NCBI RefSeq assembly: GCF_012641185.1
Contig: NZ_JAAXLK010000009.1
Span: 1 to 64,000 of the forward strand
Source of the DNA: Levilactobacillus tujiorum
Lineage (GTDB): Bacteria; Bacillota; Bacilli; Lactobacillales; Lactobacillaceae
Length of the DNA stretch: 64,000 bases
Reading direction: 5' to 3'
The notes below the pieces were generated by a model. That model searched no databases. It saw only the letters and a program-made list of their open reading frames with translations, and was not told the origin of the DNA. Below are positions 34,893 to 42,328 of this stretch, piece after piece. Within the stretch, counting starts at the first letter, position 1, and each line of letters starts with the position of its first letter. Position numbers and translations under genes: made by a program.

Positions 34893-35555
34893 ATGAAAGA
34901 CATGGGACTTTTCAATCAATTAATTTATTACTTCTCGCACAACGGGATGTACGTTCTCAGTCAATTTAACCAAACGTTTCTCGTTTCAATCTACGGGGTG
35001 CTGTTCGGCGCGATCGTGGGTATTCCGATCGGGATCTGGATCTCACAGAACCGGAAGCTTTCCCCACTCATTATTGGGATTGCCAACGTCATTCAGACCA
35101 TCCCTTCCCTGGCGATGCTGTCAATTCTGATGTTGGGCTTGGGCTTAGGGCAAAATACGGTGATTGCCACCGTCTTTCTCTACTCCCTACTCCCAATTGT
35201 GAAAAACACTTACACGGGGATGTTGAGCGTTGACCAAGACGTTCTCGACGCCGGTAAGGGGATGGGAATGACTCGTTTTCAAATCATGAAGACGATTCGG
35301 ATTCCCTTATCGTTATCCGTGATCATCGCCGGTATCCGAAATGCCTTAGTCCTTGGTATCGGGATTACCGTCATCGGATCCTTCATTGGGTCCGGTGGCC
35401 TGGGCGATATCATCGTTCGGGGGACCAACGCCACTAATGGTGGGGCGATCATCTTAGCCGGGGCCTTACCAACCGCTTTGATGGCCATCATCACCGACCT
35501 GGTTCTATCCTTTATCGAAAAACGGTTGACGCCAAAGACGTCTTCGGAGAATTAG
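34893..35555 (+). CDS. opuCD: Osmolyte ABC transporter permease (second)
   Basis: 220 residues, five to six helices. The EAA-type loop is DAGKGMGMTRFQIMKTIRIPLSLSVIIAGIR, and GSGGLGDIIVRGTN follows. It is homologous to opuCB. It starts two bases after the opuCC stop, with GGGGGGAACTAGG as ribosome site. It completes the transporter and is followed by a strong terminator at 35574-35612. Confidence 0.92.
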   Translation: MKDMGLFNQLIYYFSHNGMYVLSQFNQTFLVSIYGVLFGAIVGIPIGIWISQNRKLSPLIIGIANVIQTIPSLAMLSILMLGLGLGQNTVIATVFLYSLLPIVKNTYTGMLSVDQDVLDAGKGMGMTRFQIMKTIRIPLSLSVIIAGIRNALVLGIGITVIGSFIGSGGLGDIIVRGTNATNGGAIILAGALPTALMAIITDLVLSFIEKRLTPKTSSEN

Positions 35556-35573
35556 TGCTTAAACTTAACTGAA

Positions 35574-35612
35574 AAATAGAGCTGGCAGTCATTTGCCAGC
35601 TCTATTTATTTG
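35574..35612 (+). terminator. Terminator of opuC operon
   Basis: Perfect 14-bp stem (AAATAGAGCTGGCA/TGCCAGCTCTATTT), 6-base loop, then ATTTGG. Confidence 0.88.
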
Positions 35613-35698
35613 GCCAAAATCGCTAAGCTCGGCGACCAACCATTCTGTCAAACTTTGGTATACTAAAATAAACTGTAAACGAAAGAGGGATTCTTCCC

Positions 35699-37054
35699 GT
35701 GAAACGCGCGAATCAAATCGCCATCGACTTTTCAGTCGGGACGTTAAATTTTCTGGCCAATATTGGGATCATGCTCCCCTACGTGCTAATTCTAGCCATG
35801 TGGCAACAGACTCAGAGCGAGACCTACCTGATGGCATTGGTCGCTTTTTATATTTCCCGAGCTGCCAGCATCTTTTACACTAAGCGACTCAACCTCAAGT
35901 CGAGCACTTACCTGATCTTGAGTCTCACGCTCGGGGCGGCCGGTAGCCTGATCTTTGCGTTCACCAGTCAACTGGGTTGGTTAGTGGTCGGTAGCCTGCT
36001 GTGGGGCTACAGTGCCGCCACCATTTGGCCGTACTTTCTAACCGTCAAACTCCACCTGACCCACACGGCTAATTTTAAAATGAAGCGGCTCTACTGGTTA
36101 ATCTTTGCGCTGCTGGGCCTCATTATCGGCGCCGATATTCTGGCGCAGTTCAATTACACCTTAACCTTCATCCTGCTGGGCGGGCTCTATCTAGCGGCTT
36201 TACCCGGAGGCCTCCTACTGAACAACTTTACCAGTGATTTTTATCGTAGCGCTCCGCACCAAGTCCACGGCCTATCTCAGACATGGCGCTGGATTCTATC
36301 GCTCGTCTTCTTCGGCGTACTGGCCGTCCTCACCACACTTCGTAAAGCGACCGTTATCCTCCCCAGTTGGATCACCCTCACCATCATTGGTGCGGCACTG
36401 ATCATCTTAATTGTCGAACTCATTGCCGACTGGCACGTGCTACCCAGTTTTAAAATGCGCCTACTGAACCGGGGATTCTTAGTCAGCCTCGTTCTTCTAT
36501 TCAACAGCTTCTTCGCCTACTTCTACTTGGGAAATGCGGGGATGTACGCCGTCTTTGGGGTCTACCTAGTGGGATTTGAGACGGGTCACACGGTCTTTAC
36601 CCTACTGGGGCATCATCGGCCGCACAAAGCCCGTCAGTACAGTCTCGTCAGTCTGATGGCTGGCCAGCTTCTGCTACTCATTCCCTGGGTAGGAAGCTAC
36701 CTACTGGGGTTGTTGCTCATCACCCTCTACGTGGGCTACGACAATCCCACGATTAACGAGACCCTTTACGGCCTAGACAGCATTGATGCCGATAGCGCCA
36801 TTATTCACAAATATCGCTTCTCGACGTATGGCGGTCTGCTCTGCCAACTGGTCATGTTTGGCCTATTGGTTGCCGTTAGCGCGGGAACCCACTTGTCCTT
36901 GTTGGACTTCTTCAAGCCTAGTGACACCGGTCATTTCAACCTTTATTTTTACGGTCTGAGCTGGCCGCTGGTCTTCGTCTCCTTGCTAATTTCCATCGGT
37001 AATCTTCACTCACTGCCCACTGAGAAACAAGCCATCCAGTCTAAAGAAGGCTAA
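35699..37054 (+). CDS. MFS-like polytopic membrane protein, 451 aa
   Basis: About 12 hydrophobic helices throughout. The first half has the look of an MFS protein (GTLNFLANIGIMLPYVL, SLLWGYSAATIWPYFLTVKL). Motif A is not well conserved and no antiporter motif C is seen, so substrate and direction cannot be named. The start is GTG 35699 with GAAAGAGGG ahead. An extended -10 (TTGGTATACT) lies at 35657-35666. It is a single gene, ended by a bidirectional terminator shared with the ABC unit beyond. Confidence 0.65.
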   Translation: MKRANQIAIDFSVGTLNFLANIGIMLPYVLILAMWQQTQSETYLMALVAFYISRAASIFYTKRLNLKSSTYLILSLTLGAAGSLIFAFTSQLGWLVVGSLLWGYSAATIWPYFLTVKLHLTHTANFKMKRLYWLIFALLGLIIGADILAQFNYTLTFILLGGLYLAALPGGLLLNNFTSDFYRSAPHQVHGLSQTWRWILSLVFFGVLAVLTTLRKATVILPSWITLTIIGAALIILIVELIADWHVLPSFKMRLLNRGFLVSLVLLFNSFFAYFYLGNAGMYAVFGVYLVGFETGHTVFTLLGHHRPHKARQYSLVSLMAGQLLLLIPWVGSYLLGLLLITLYVGYDNPTINETLYGLDSIDADSAIIHKYRFSTYGGLLCQLVMFGLLVAVSAGTHLSLLDFFKPSDTGHFNLYFYGLSWPLVFVSLLISIGNLHSLPTEKQAIQSKEG

Positions 37055-37083
37055 ATTGGCTTTCCCAATCTGTTCCCACCACG

Positions 37084-37121
37084 ACAAAAGACAGGCCCCC
37101 ACGCGGTGGCCTGTCTTTTAC
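37084..37121. terminator. Bidirectional terminator
   Basis: Perfect 12-bp arms AAAAGACAGGCC/GGCCTGTCTTTT between two convergent transcription units. Confidence 0.88.
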
Positions 37122-37142
37122 TTCTATTTGCTGATTGCCGCT

Positions 37143-37907
37143 CTAGTTAGGAATGGTTTCAACCCACTTCTTGAGCAGAACGATGTTCAGAACCGCTTCA
37201 ATCGCGGCGATCACTAGCGCACCGCCAATATTAATCATGAATTGAGCAGTCACACCACCCGCGATGAGCTGGCCTAAATTATTGACTTCATGGAACAGAA
37301 AACCGGTGATCCGAATGACCAGGAGAATCACAACGACGTATAAAATGACATTGATTAACCGGCGGCTCGTATTTGGCAGGAAGTTGTTGGTGGCACTAAT
37401 CACCAAATGAACTAACGAGATGGTCGTCCACCCCAGAATGAGGAGTGCCAGTCCCAGCGCCACGAGTCCAGTCGCTACCTTAAACGCTTGGCCCGTGGTG
37501 TAGTGCGGCCCGCCAACCGCTTGCAGTAGCGTCATCAAATAACGATTGTCAATCGCCTCGGTGATCAAGTAAAGTCCACATTGAATAACGCCAAAGTAAA
37601 CAAACATGACGACCGATGACAACAAGTCCGTTAAGTAGAGTTTCGTTTCGCCCAGTGGCAGGAGTCGATAAGTATCGCGGGTGTAAACGCGTTCCATCCG
37701 CACGGACAACAGGATAAAGGCAACCGTGAAGGCCACCATTGACCACGCCAGGGTGACCCAGAAGGTATCACCATGCTCGATGCCATCACTCGCAAATCCC
37801 CACAACAAGGTTGCTGCTATGACGGCCAGTTCTGCTAGAATCACCCAGTTCATTAACCGAAAACGGCCCCGACTCATTACCTTAAATAACGCCTTAAAAC
37901 TAGTCAC
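37143..37907 (-). CDS. ABC transporter permease (YtrC/D-like)
   Basis: About 254 residues with six helices and no ABC motifs. The open frame extends to 38018, but that part overlaps the upstream ATPase gene. GTG 37907 follows GAGGGGAGC at 7 bases and overlaps the ATPase stop by 8 bases, so it is the likely start. It is the third gene of a GntR-ATPase-permease operon. The organisation resembles ytr-type exporters induced by wall-active compounds, but the substrate is not known. Confidence 0.75.
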   Translation of the reverse strand: MTSFKALFKVMSRGRFRLMNWVILAELAVIAATLLWGFASDGIEHGDTFWVTLAWSMVAFTVAFILLSVRMERVYTRDTYRLLPLGETKLYLTDLLSSVVMFVYFGVIQCGLYLITEAIDNRYLMTLLQAVGGPHYTTGQAFKVATGLVALGLALLILGWTTISLVHLVISATNNFLPNTSRRLINVILYVVVILLVIRITGFLFHEVNNLGQLIAGGVTAQFMINIGGALVIAAIEAVLNIVLLKKWVETIPN

Positions 37908-38610
37908 GTTGACCGCTCCCCTCGTATAGACTTTCATAATAACGCTCAATTCCAACGCCAAATTCTGCTCGAATATCATCAGCCGCCTGATGGGCGTAAA
38001 CCGTTTGATCCTTAACAATCACAACTTCGTCTAGGATGGGGGCAATCTCGGAAACGTAGTGATCACTGATGACCATTGTCGCGTCAGCCGGCTTCCATTT
38101 GAGAATACTACTGATAATACGCTTGCGACTCATGCTGTCGATCCCGCTAAACGGTTCGTCCAACAAGTAGAGGTTCACCTGACGAGCCAACGTGAGGGCA
38201 ATGATCACTTTTTCCTTCATCCCCTTGGATAACGCCGCAATCTTTAGGCTGGTGTCAATCTGTAAAAACGTGACCAGCTCTTCAAAGCGGGCACCGTCAA
38301 AGTCCGCATAGACCGTCCGATAAAAACTGGCGACCTGTTCCACCCGAGTACTGGCCGAAAAGCCGCGTAGCTGTTCCGTAAAACTGACGTGGCTCCGGTG
38401 ATGGGCTGCTTGGGTGTCCCCACACACCGCAATTGTGCCGGACCCCTTAGCGCCACCAGTGATCAACCGCATCAGCGTTGTTTTACCAGCACCATTTTCG
38501 CCCAACAGCCCGACAATTTTCCCGGGTTCAAGGGTGAGGTCGACATCGTGCAGAATAGTTTTAAAGTTGTGCTTGTAACCGACGTGATCAATTGCTAAAA
38601 CATTAGTCAT
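37900..38610 (-). CDS. ABC transporter ATP-binding protein (YtrB-like)
   Basis: 236 residues: Walker A GLLGENGAGKTTLMRL, a degenerate signature at ALSKGMKEKVIIALTLA (SKG in place of SGG, common in this subgroup), Walker B LYLLDEPFSGIDSMSR and switch His in VISDHY. ATG 38610 is chosen over 38631 because GGGGGCAACGGA precedes it. It overlaps the GntR gene by 8 bases. It is the drug or peptide exporter-type ATPase partner of the downstream permease. Confidence 0.87.
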   Translation of the reverse strand: MTNVLAIDHVGYKHNFKTILHDVDLTLEPGKIVGLLGENGAGKTTLMRLITGGAKGSGTIAVCGDTQAAHHRSHVSFTEQLRGFSASTRVEQVASFYRTVYADFDGARFEELVTFLQIDTSLKIAALSKGMKEKVIIALTLARQVNLYLLDEPFSGIDSMSRKRIISSILKWKPADATMVISDHYVSEIAPILDEVVIVKDQTVYAHQAADDIRAEFGVGIERYYESLYEGSGQRD

Positions 38611-38977
38611 TCCGTTGCCCCCTTTGCGCAATATATTGTTTTAACCCCACGATAATTTCATCATCTGTTAAATTCAGTGCGTGTAGCTGCTCGTAAGCCC
38701 GCTCCAGTTCTTCCATGACTAACTTCTCCTTCAACTGCGTAATTCGGGTCGTCTCCGTCGTCACAAAGTTCCCTTTTCCCCGCTGCGACGTGATGATTCC
38801 CGCCGTCATCATTTCGCCGAGTGCCCGCTGAACGGTATTGACGTTCACCGTCAAATCAACGGCTAGCTGTCGTACTGCGGGTAATTTACCACCCGGCTTA
38901 AGCTGACCGGTTATCATTTCATGATAAAGATAATTTTTGATTTGGTAGTAAATGGGGACCTTATCGTCAAATTTCAC
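38603..38977 (-). CDS. GntR-family regulator, YtrA subfamily
   Basis: 124 residues: an N-terminal GntR winged helix (IYYQIKNYLYHEMITGQLKPGGKLPAVRQLAVDLTVNVNTVQRALGEM) and a short C-terminal helical tail of about 45 residues in place of a ligand domain. That is the YtrA subfamily, which regulates adjacent ABC transporters. CTAGGAGGTGG precedes ATG 38977. A symmetric operator lies just upstream at 38996-39021. All three genes overlap, so they form one tightly coupled autoregulated operon. Confidence 0.9.
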   Translation of the reverse strand: MKFDDKVPIYYQIKNYLYHEMITGQLKPGGKLPAVRQLAVDLTVNVNTVQRALGEMMTAGIITSQRGKGNFVTTETTRITQLKEKLVMEELERAYEQLHALNLTDDEIIVGLKQYIAQRGQRND

Positions 38978-38995
38978 GATCGGCCACCTCCTAGT

Positions 38996-39021
38996 GTTAT
39001 ATTTTACTAGTACACTATAAC
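38996..39021 (-). promoter_or_regulatory. Symmetric operator of YtrA-type regulator
   Basis: The 26 bases read GTTATA-N4-ACTAGT-N4-TATAAC, perfectly symmetric in spacing about the ACTAGT centre. It lies 18 bases ahead of the regulator start, overlapping the likely promoter. GntR/YtrA proteins bind such extended palindromes. Confidence 0.7.
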
Positions 39022-39044
39022 ATCATTAAATAAATTTGGCAATA

Positions 39045-39069
39045 TAAAAAGCCGCATTTCTGCGGCTAT
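39045..39069 (-). terminator. Terminator of Crp/Fnr gene
   Basis: Minus strand AATAGCCGCA/TGCGGCTTTTT stem-loop with a 4-base loop and T-run, 9 bases past the stop. Confidence 0.8.
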
Positions 39070-39077
39070 TCCTGCTA

Positions 39078-39722
39078 TTAACGCAGGGTGATTTGGCGGC
39101 CATCAATCGCCAATAACCCATCTGCTACCAGCTGTTTGAGCTGCCGACTTAAGGTTTCTGGGGTAATGCCCAAGAAGCTCGCCAGCTCCTTCTTCTTTTC
39201 GGGCAAGATAAATTGCGTGGCCTGTTTCTCCTGACCGACTTGCTGTAAATACGCCAGCACGCGGTTCTTCGACTTCAAATTCCCAGTCAATGCACTGACC
39301 GTTTCCAACGCCGTTAACCGATCGCCCAGAATATTCAGCAGATTAAAGGCGACTGTCGGCACCCGGTGTAACAGGGCTTGAAAGTCTTCCCGACCAATCG
39401 AACAAATCTTAGCGTCTTCAACGACCTCGGCGTAATTAAAATGATCCCGCTGACTGAAGAGCGCGGCCTCACTGTCAATCGCCCCGTCACGTAGCATGTA
39501 CAGGACTTTTTCCTTGCCATTCTCGTTGAGTTGATACACCTTGACCCGTCCCTCGTCCACGATCATCATCCGATCGAGCGGCGTCGTGGGATCGTAAAGC
39601 ACACTACCACGTTTGAATTCCTGTTGGTGAACGGAAATCTTCGCCAGCTCCGCAATATCAGCATCAGCTAATCCTTTAAAGATTGGCGCCCCCTGAACAC
39701 ATTTAAAGGGATCATGAGCCAT
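39078..39722 (-). CDS. Crp/Fnr-family transcriptional regulator
   Basis: 214 residues. The N-terminal cyclic-nucleotide-like beta-roll (about 10-120) has FKRGSVLYDPTTPLDRMMIVDEGRVKVYQ. A dimer helix follows, then a C-terminal winged helix with ELASFLGITPETLSRQLKQLVADGLL. Cysteines are few (about residues 8 and 103), so an Fe-S cluster like that of E. coli FNR is unlikely. The frame extends to 39830, but AAGGAAG places the start at ATG 39722. A perfect TTGAT-N4-ATCAA box lies at 39739-39752 in the divergent promoter region. It probably autoregulates and controls the unit starting at 39812. The signal is unknown; ArcR and FLP-type proteins are relatives. Confidence 0.88.
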   Translation of the reverse strand: MAHDPFKCVQGAPIFKGLADADIAELAKISVHQQEFKRGSVLYDPTTPLDRMMIVDEGRVKVYQLNENGKEKVLYMLRDGAIDSEAALFSQRDHFNYAEVVEDAKICSIGREDFQALLHRVPTVAFNLLNILGDRLTALETVSALTGNLKSKNRVLAYLQQVGQEKQATQFILPEKKKELASFLGITPETLSRQLKQLVADGLLAIDGRQITLR

Positions 39723-39738
39723 AATTTTTCTTCCTTTC

Positions 39739-39752
39739 TTGATAATTATCAA
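39739..39752. promoter_or_regulatory. FNR/Crp-type box (perfect)
   Basis: TTGATAATTATCAA is an exact match to the FNR consensus TTGAT-N4-ATCAA and a perfect palindrome. It lies 17 bases upstream of the Crp/Fnr start codon (repressing position). It is also about 40 bases upstream of the probable transcription start of the divergent 39812 gene, near a class II activating position. Confidence 0.8.
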
Positions 39753-39811
39753 TTTTTCTCGTTGGCTTTTATTATACACTAAGGGTATCAATTCGAGGAG
39801 GTCATTTAACG

Positions 39812-40366
39812 ATGAAAATCTATCAAGCAAATATTGTACCCCTGAACGCAGAAGCTATCGGTACGGCGGCTCACGGCACCGCCCTCTTTACAATTAATGG
39901 TGATCAATTAACGATTAACATTGAAATGTTCGATACCCCTGCCAACTTACAACATTGGGAACATTTCCACGGTTTTCCGGACGGCCAACCCGCTGAAATT
40001 GCGACGGCGGCCCAAGACGTCAATCACGATGGCTTCGTGGATTTACCGGAAACTGGCGCAGTTTCTGGTACAACCATGGTACCGTTCGACGCCGCACCTC
40101 ACGAAATGAACGTCCCTAACGACAACTACCCCGTCTCAGATGATAACGGGTATTTCGCCTACACTAAGGTGGTTCCGCTCGCTGCGTTGGATGCCAAGTT
40201 CAAGGAAACCTTTAACGACAGTGAACTTGAATTAGACAAGCGGGTCATCTACATCCACGGGGTCACCGACGATGTCGACTTACCCGATACGGTGGCTGGT
40301 GCGGTAGGCCATTACTCAACTCACGTTACCTTACCAATCGCGGTCGGTAAGATCGTTGCCCTCTAA
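39812..40366 (+). CDS. 184-aa protein with CHRD/SOD-like look and an EF-hand-like loop
   Basis: A cytoplasmic protein (no signal) with the segment HWEHFHGFPDGQPAEIATAAQ, rich in His, then the 12-residue loop DVNHDGFVDLPE. That loop matches the canonical calcium-binding EF-hand/dockerin pattern D-x-N-x-D-G-x-V-D-x-x-E. A later block has YIHGVTDDVDLP. The His/Gly/Asp spacing resembles CHRD-type or Cu/Zn superoxide dismutase-like beta proteins found in bacteria; I cannot confirm the family. GAGGAGG precedes ATG 39812. A 53-residue membrane protein gene overlaps its stop. The divergent Crp/Fnr gene and FNR-type box suggest oxygen- or redox-linked control. Confidence 0.7.
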   Translation: MKIYQANIVPLNAEAIGTAAHGTALFTINGDQLTINIEMFDTPANLQHWEHFHGFPDGQPAEIATAAQDVNHDGFVDLPETGAVSGTTMVPFDAAPHEMNVPNDNYPVSDDNGYFAYTKVVPLAALDAKFKETFNDSELELDKRVIYIHGVTDDVDLPDTVAGAVGHYSTHVTLPIAVGKIVAL

Positions 40367-40527
40367 TGCGTGGTAAGTTGTGGCGACTCATCACCGTGTT
40401 GTTCTACGTGATCGTTTTACTACTGGTCATTTTCCGACAAGATATGTTAGCGATGTATGGCATGGCGGTGGGTATGTTAGCTGAAGCACTCGTCGCCCTA
40501 TTCTCCAGTCGTTCACCTAAAAATTAA
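40366..40527 (+). CDS. Small membrane protein, 53 aa, coupled to the 184-aa gene
   Basis: The start ATG (40366-40368) overlaps the TAA stop of the preceding gene as TAATG, implying translational coupling. The product begins MRGKLWRLITVLFYVIVLLL. It has one strong hydrophobic helix (about 8-23) and a second weaker one after a DMLAMYGMAVGMLAEALVAL stretch, and ends in basic SRSPKN. The family is unknown. A terminator-like hairpin follows at 40545-40570, so the two genes form a unit. Confidence 0.65.
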   Translation: MRGKLWRLITVLFYVIVLLLVIFRQDMLAMYGMAVGMLAEALVALFSSRSPKN

Positions 40528-40544
40528 GCAGTCAATTATGATTG

Positions 40545-40570
40545 AGGTCGCCCCTGTGGTGGCCTTTTTT
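40545..40570 (+). terminator. Terminator of the 39812-40527 unit
   Basis: AGGTCGCC pairs with GGTGGCCT (two wobbles) around a short loop, then six T. Confidence 0.7.
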
Positions 40571-40586
40571 GATCTGTCCATAAACA

Positions 40587-40618
40587 AAAACGATGCTGCC
40601 CGTAGACAACATCGTTTT
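40587..40618 (-). terminator. Terminator of WxL cluster
   Basis: AAAACGATG/CATCGTTTT stem with a 14-base loop, followed by T-rich sequence on the minus strand. Confidence 0.8.
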
Positions 40619-40634
40619 ATCTTAACTATTCAAT

Positions 40635-41114
40635 TCATCTGTGCTCACGTAACAACCGTGCTTGCCACCGAACGACGGCCAGCAATACAATCGCAATCAA
40701 CAGGAACAAGCCAAAGACGCTGGCTAAAAACACCTGTGATTCACCTGTTTGTGGCAATCGTCCCGCAACCAGATCTGCTGTCCCAGAATGAACAACACTG
40801 GCTACTGCACCAGCTGGTTTCTTAGCCGGACCATTAGCATTAGTCCCTTGAGCCCCCTGGCCGCCATGGTTAGGCGTCACCGTTGGCTTGTGACCATTAG
40901 GGATTGTATTATTATCAATCTCATCACCATCACCGCCGTTAGTGACAGTACCAGTACCGCTATAGTGATTGTTGTTCACAATCCTAAGCCCAATTTGAGT
41001 GTCAGTACTAGTTGTCCCCTCGCCATGAGGGGCATCTGCAAATGCTGTCGTTCCAAACCCTAGTCCCAGAACAACCGCAACTGCTACCACAAGTCGCCTA
41101 ATACTCTTTTTCAT
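40635..41114 (-). CDS. Sortase-anchored (LPXTG) surface protein of WxL cluster, 159 aa
   Basis: The signal peptide is MKKSIRRLVVAVAVVLGLGF to AFA-DA. A Gly/Asn/Pro-rich mature stretch follows, then the sortase signal LPQTGES, a hydrophobic helix and a basic tail (RWQARLLREHR). In WxL/Csc clusters small LPXTG proteins of this type accompany WxL proteins. This is the last gene of the minus-strand set. It begins about 30 bases after the DUF916/DUF3324 gene, so it is probably co-transcribed. It likely projects from peptidoglycan and helps assemble the WxL complex. Confidence 0.87.
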   Translation of the reverse strand: MKKSIRRLVVAVAVVLGLGFGTTAFADAPHGEGTTSTDTQIGLRIVNNNHYSGTGTVTNGGDGDEIDNNTIPNGHKPTVTPNHGGQGAQGTNANGPAKKPAGAVASVVHSGTADLVAGRLPQTGESQVFLASVFGLFLLIAIVLLAVVRWQARLLREHR

Positions 41115-41143
41115 GACCGCCGCCTCCTTTCGAGACTGCCTTA

Positions 41144-42208
41144 CTACTCTTCCTCTTCGTCGTCCTTACGTCGCTTACGTCGAATCAGGTAAATAATCAA
41201 CAGAATCAGGAGAACGAGGATCAACATCCCTAAGGCACCCAGCGCCACGAGTAACCAAATATTAAGACCTTGGTTATCAACCGAATTTTTGTTGTATTTA
41301 TCGGCTTGTGCTTTCGTAATCGTAAAGTTACGATCAAAAACCCACTCATGATCCGTATTCTTTACCACCATGTGCAGGTGATAGTGGCCCGCTTCTAACG
41401 CTGTCTTCCCATATAACATAGGATAACTATACGTTGTGTTCGGTGCCATCTGGACATTTTCCTGTTTGGCCTTTTGAACGACCTCTCCACCATCACGATT
41501 GGTAATTGTGGTGGTCGTCTTCAAATTAGGGATCATCACTGCTGTCGTATTTCGAATGTTAGCAATCACGCCGCGATGATAGTTACTGAGGCCCGCACTG
41601 ACTTTACCCAAACTCATCGATGGATTAGGCACACGTCCCATCGTATACTTCATTCCAATAACGTACGAATAGCGACTCTTCAGGTTGCCGGCACCTTTAA
41701 CAGTCCCCGTCACCTTATCGTCAACACGTTGAAAATACCAACCACCGAGAATGACGCCATTAAAGTTCGTTTTTGGAATATTTACTTTAGCTGTCACCAA
41801 TCGCGAGCCCTTGGCGGGAATTGTAATGGTCTGTTTTCCCTGAATCTTGGTAATATCACTCATTTTATAACGTAACGATGGATCATATGACTTAGCAGCA
41901 TTCACGTAGTCAATCGCTCCTGCTGAACCAGTCCAGGCCGTATGAATAGCCGTCTTAACGTTAATTTCTTCATTTGTGACATTGTAAACTCTAACCTGTA
42001 GTTTCTGCGTCTCATTAGAATTCATTCTCAAATCGAAAAATGAATTATTCTTGTTGATTTGATTACTTGGTAATTTGGCAGACACGTTGTACCCAACGTT
42101 ATTAGTTGCTGTCGCCGCCTGCGCGCTGTTTCCATCAGAAAACACCCCCGCACAAACGAAACTAACTATTGCCATCATCACCAACCAAACCCGCTTAAAT
42201 CCTAGCAT
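41144..42208 (-). CDS. WxL-interacting protein (DUF916/DUF3324)
   Basis: 354 residues. A signal peptide ends near AQA-AT. The DUF916 domain (about 35-150) begins VGYNVSAKLPSNQINKNNSFFDLRM and has SRLVTAKVNIPKTNFNGVILGGWYF. The DUF3324 domain (about 165-300) contains NPSMSLGKVSAGLSNYHRGVIANIRN and ALEAGHYHLHMVVKN. A C-terminal membrane helix (about 320-343) and a highly charged RRKRRKDDEEEE tail anchor it. These proteins bind peptidoglycan and WxL partners at the cell surface. Confidence 0.92.
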   Translation of the reverse strand: MLGFKRVWLVMMAIVSFVCAGVFSDGNSAQAATATNNVGYNVSAKLPSNQINKNNSFFDLRMNSNETQKLQVRVYNVTNEEINVKTAIHTAWTGSAGAIDYVNAAKSYDPSLRYKMSDITKIQGKQTITIPAKGSRLVTAKVNIPKTNFNGVILGGWYFQRVDDKVTGTVKGAGNLKSRYSYVIGMKYTMGRVPNPSMSLGKVSAGLSNYHRGVIANIRNTTAVMIPNLKTTTTITNRDGGEVVQKAKQENVQMAPNTTYSYPMLYGKTALEAGHYHLHMVVKNTDHEWVFDRNFTITKAQADKYNKNSVDNQGLNIWLLVALGALGMLILVLLILLIIYLIRRKRRKDDEEEE

Positions 42209-42274
42209 CCTTACACCTCTGCCTTACCCTAGTTAATGCATCTCCTGTAATATCTTTATAATACTACATTCATA

Positions 42275-42313
42275 AACAAAAAGGTGTTCATTCGCACAGA
42301 ATGGACACCTTTA
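42275..42313 (-). terminator. Terminator/attenuator between WxL gene and DUF916 gene
   Basis: Minus-strand arms AAAGGTGTCCATT and AATGAACACCTTT (one wobble) followed by TTGTTT. It lies just after the WxL stop. If leaky, it would let the WxL protein be made in excess over the downstream genes. Confidence 0.75.
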
Positions 42314-42328
42314 ATCGCATTTTGATAA

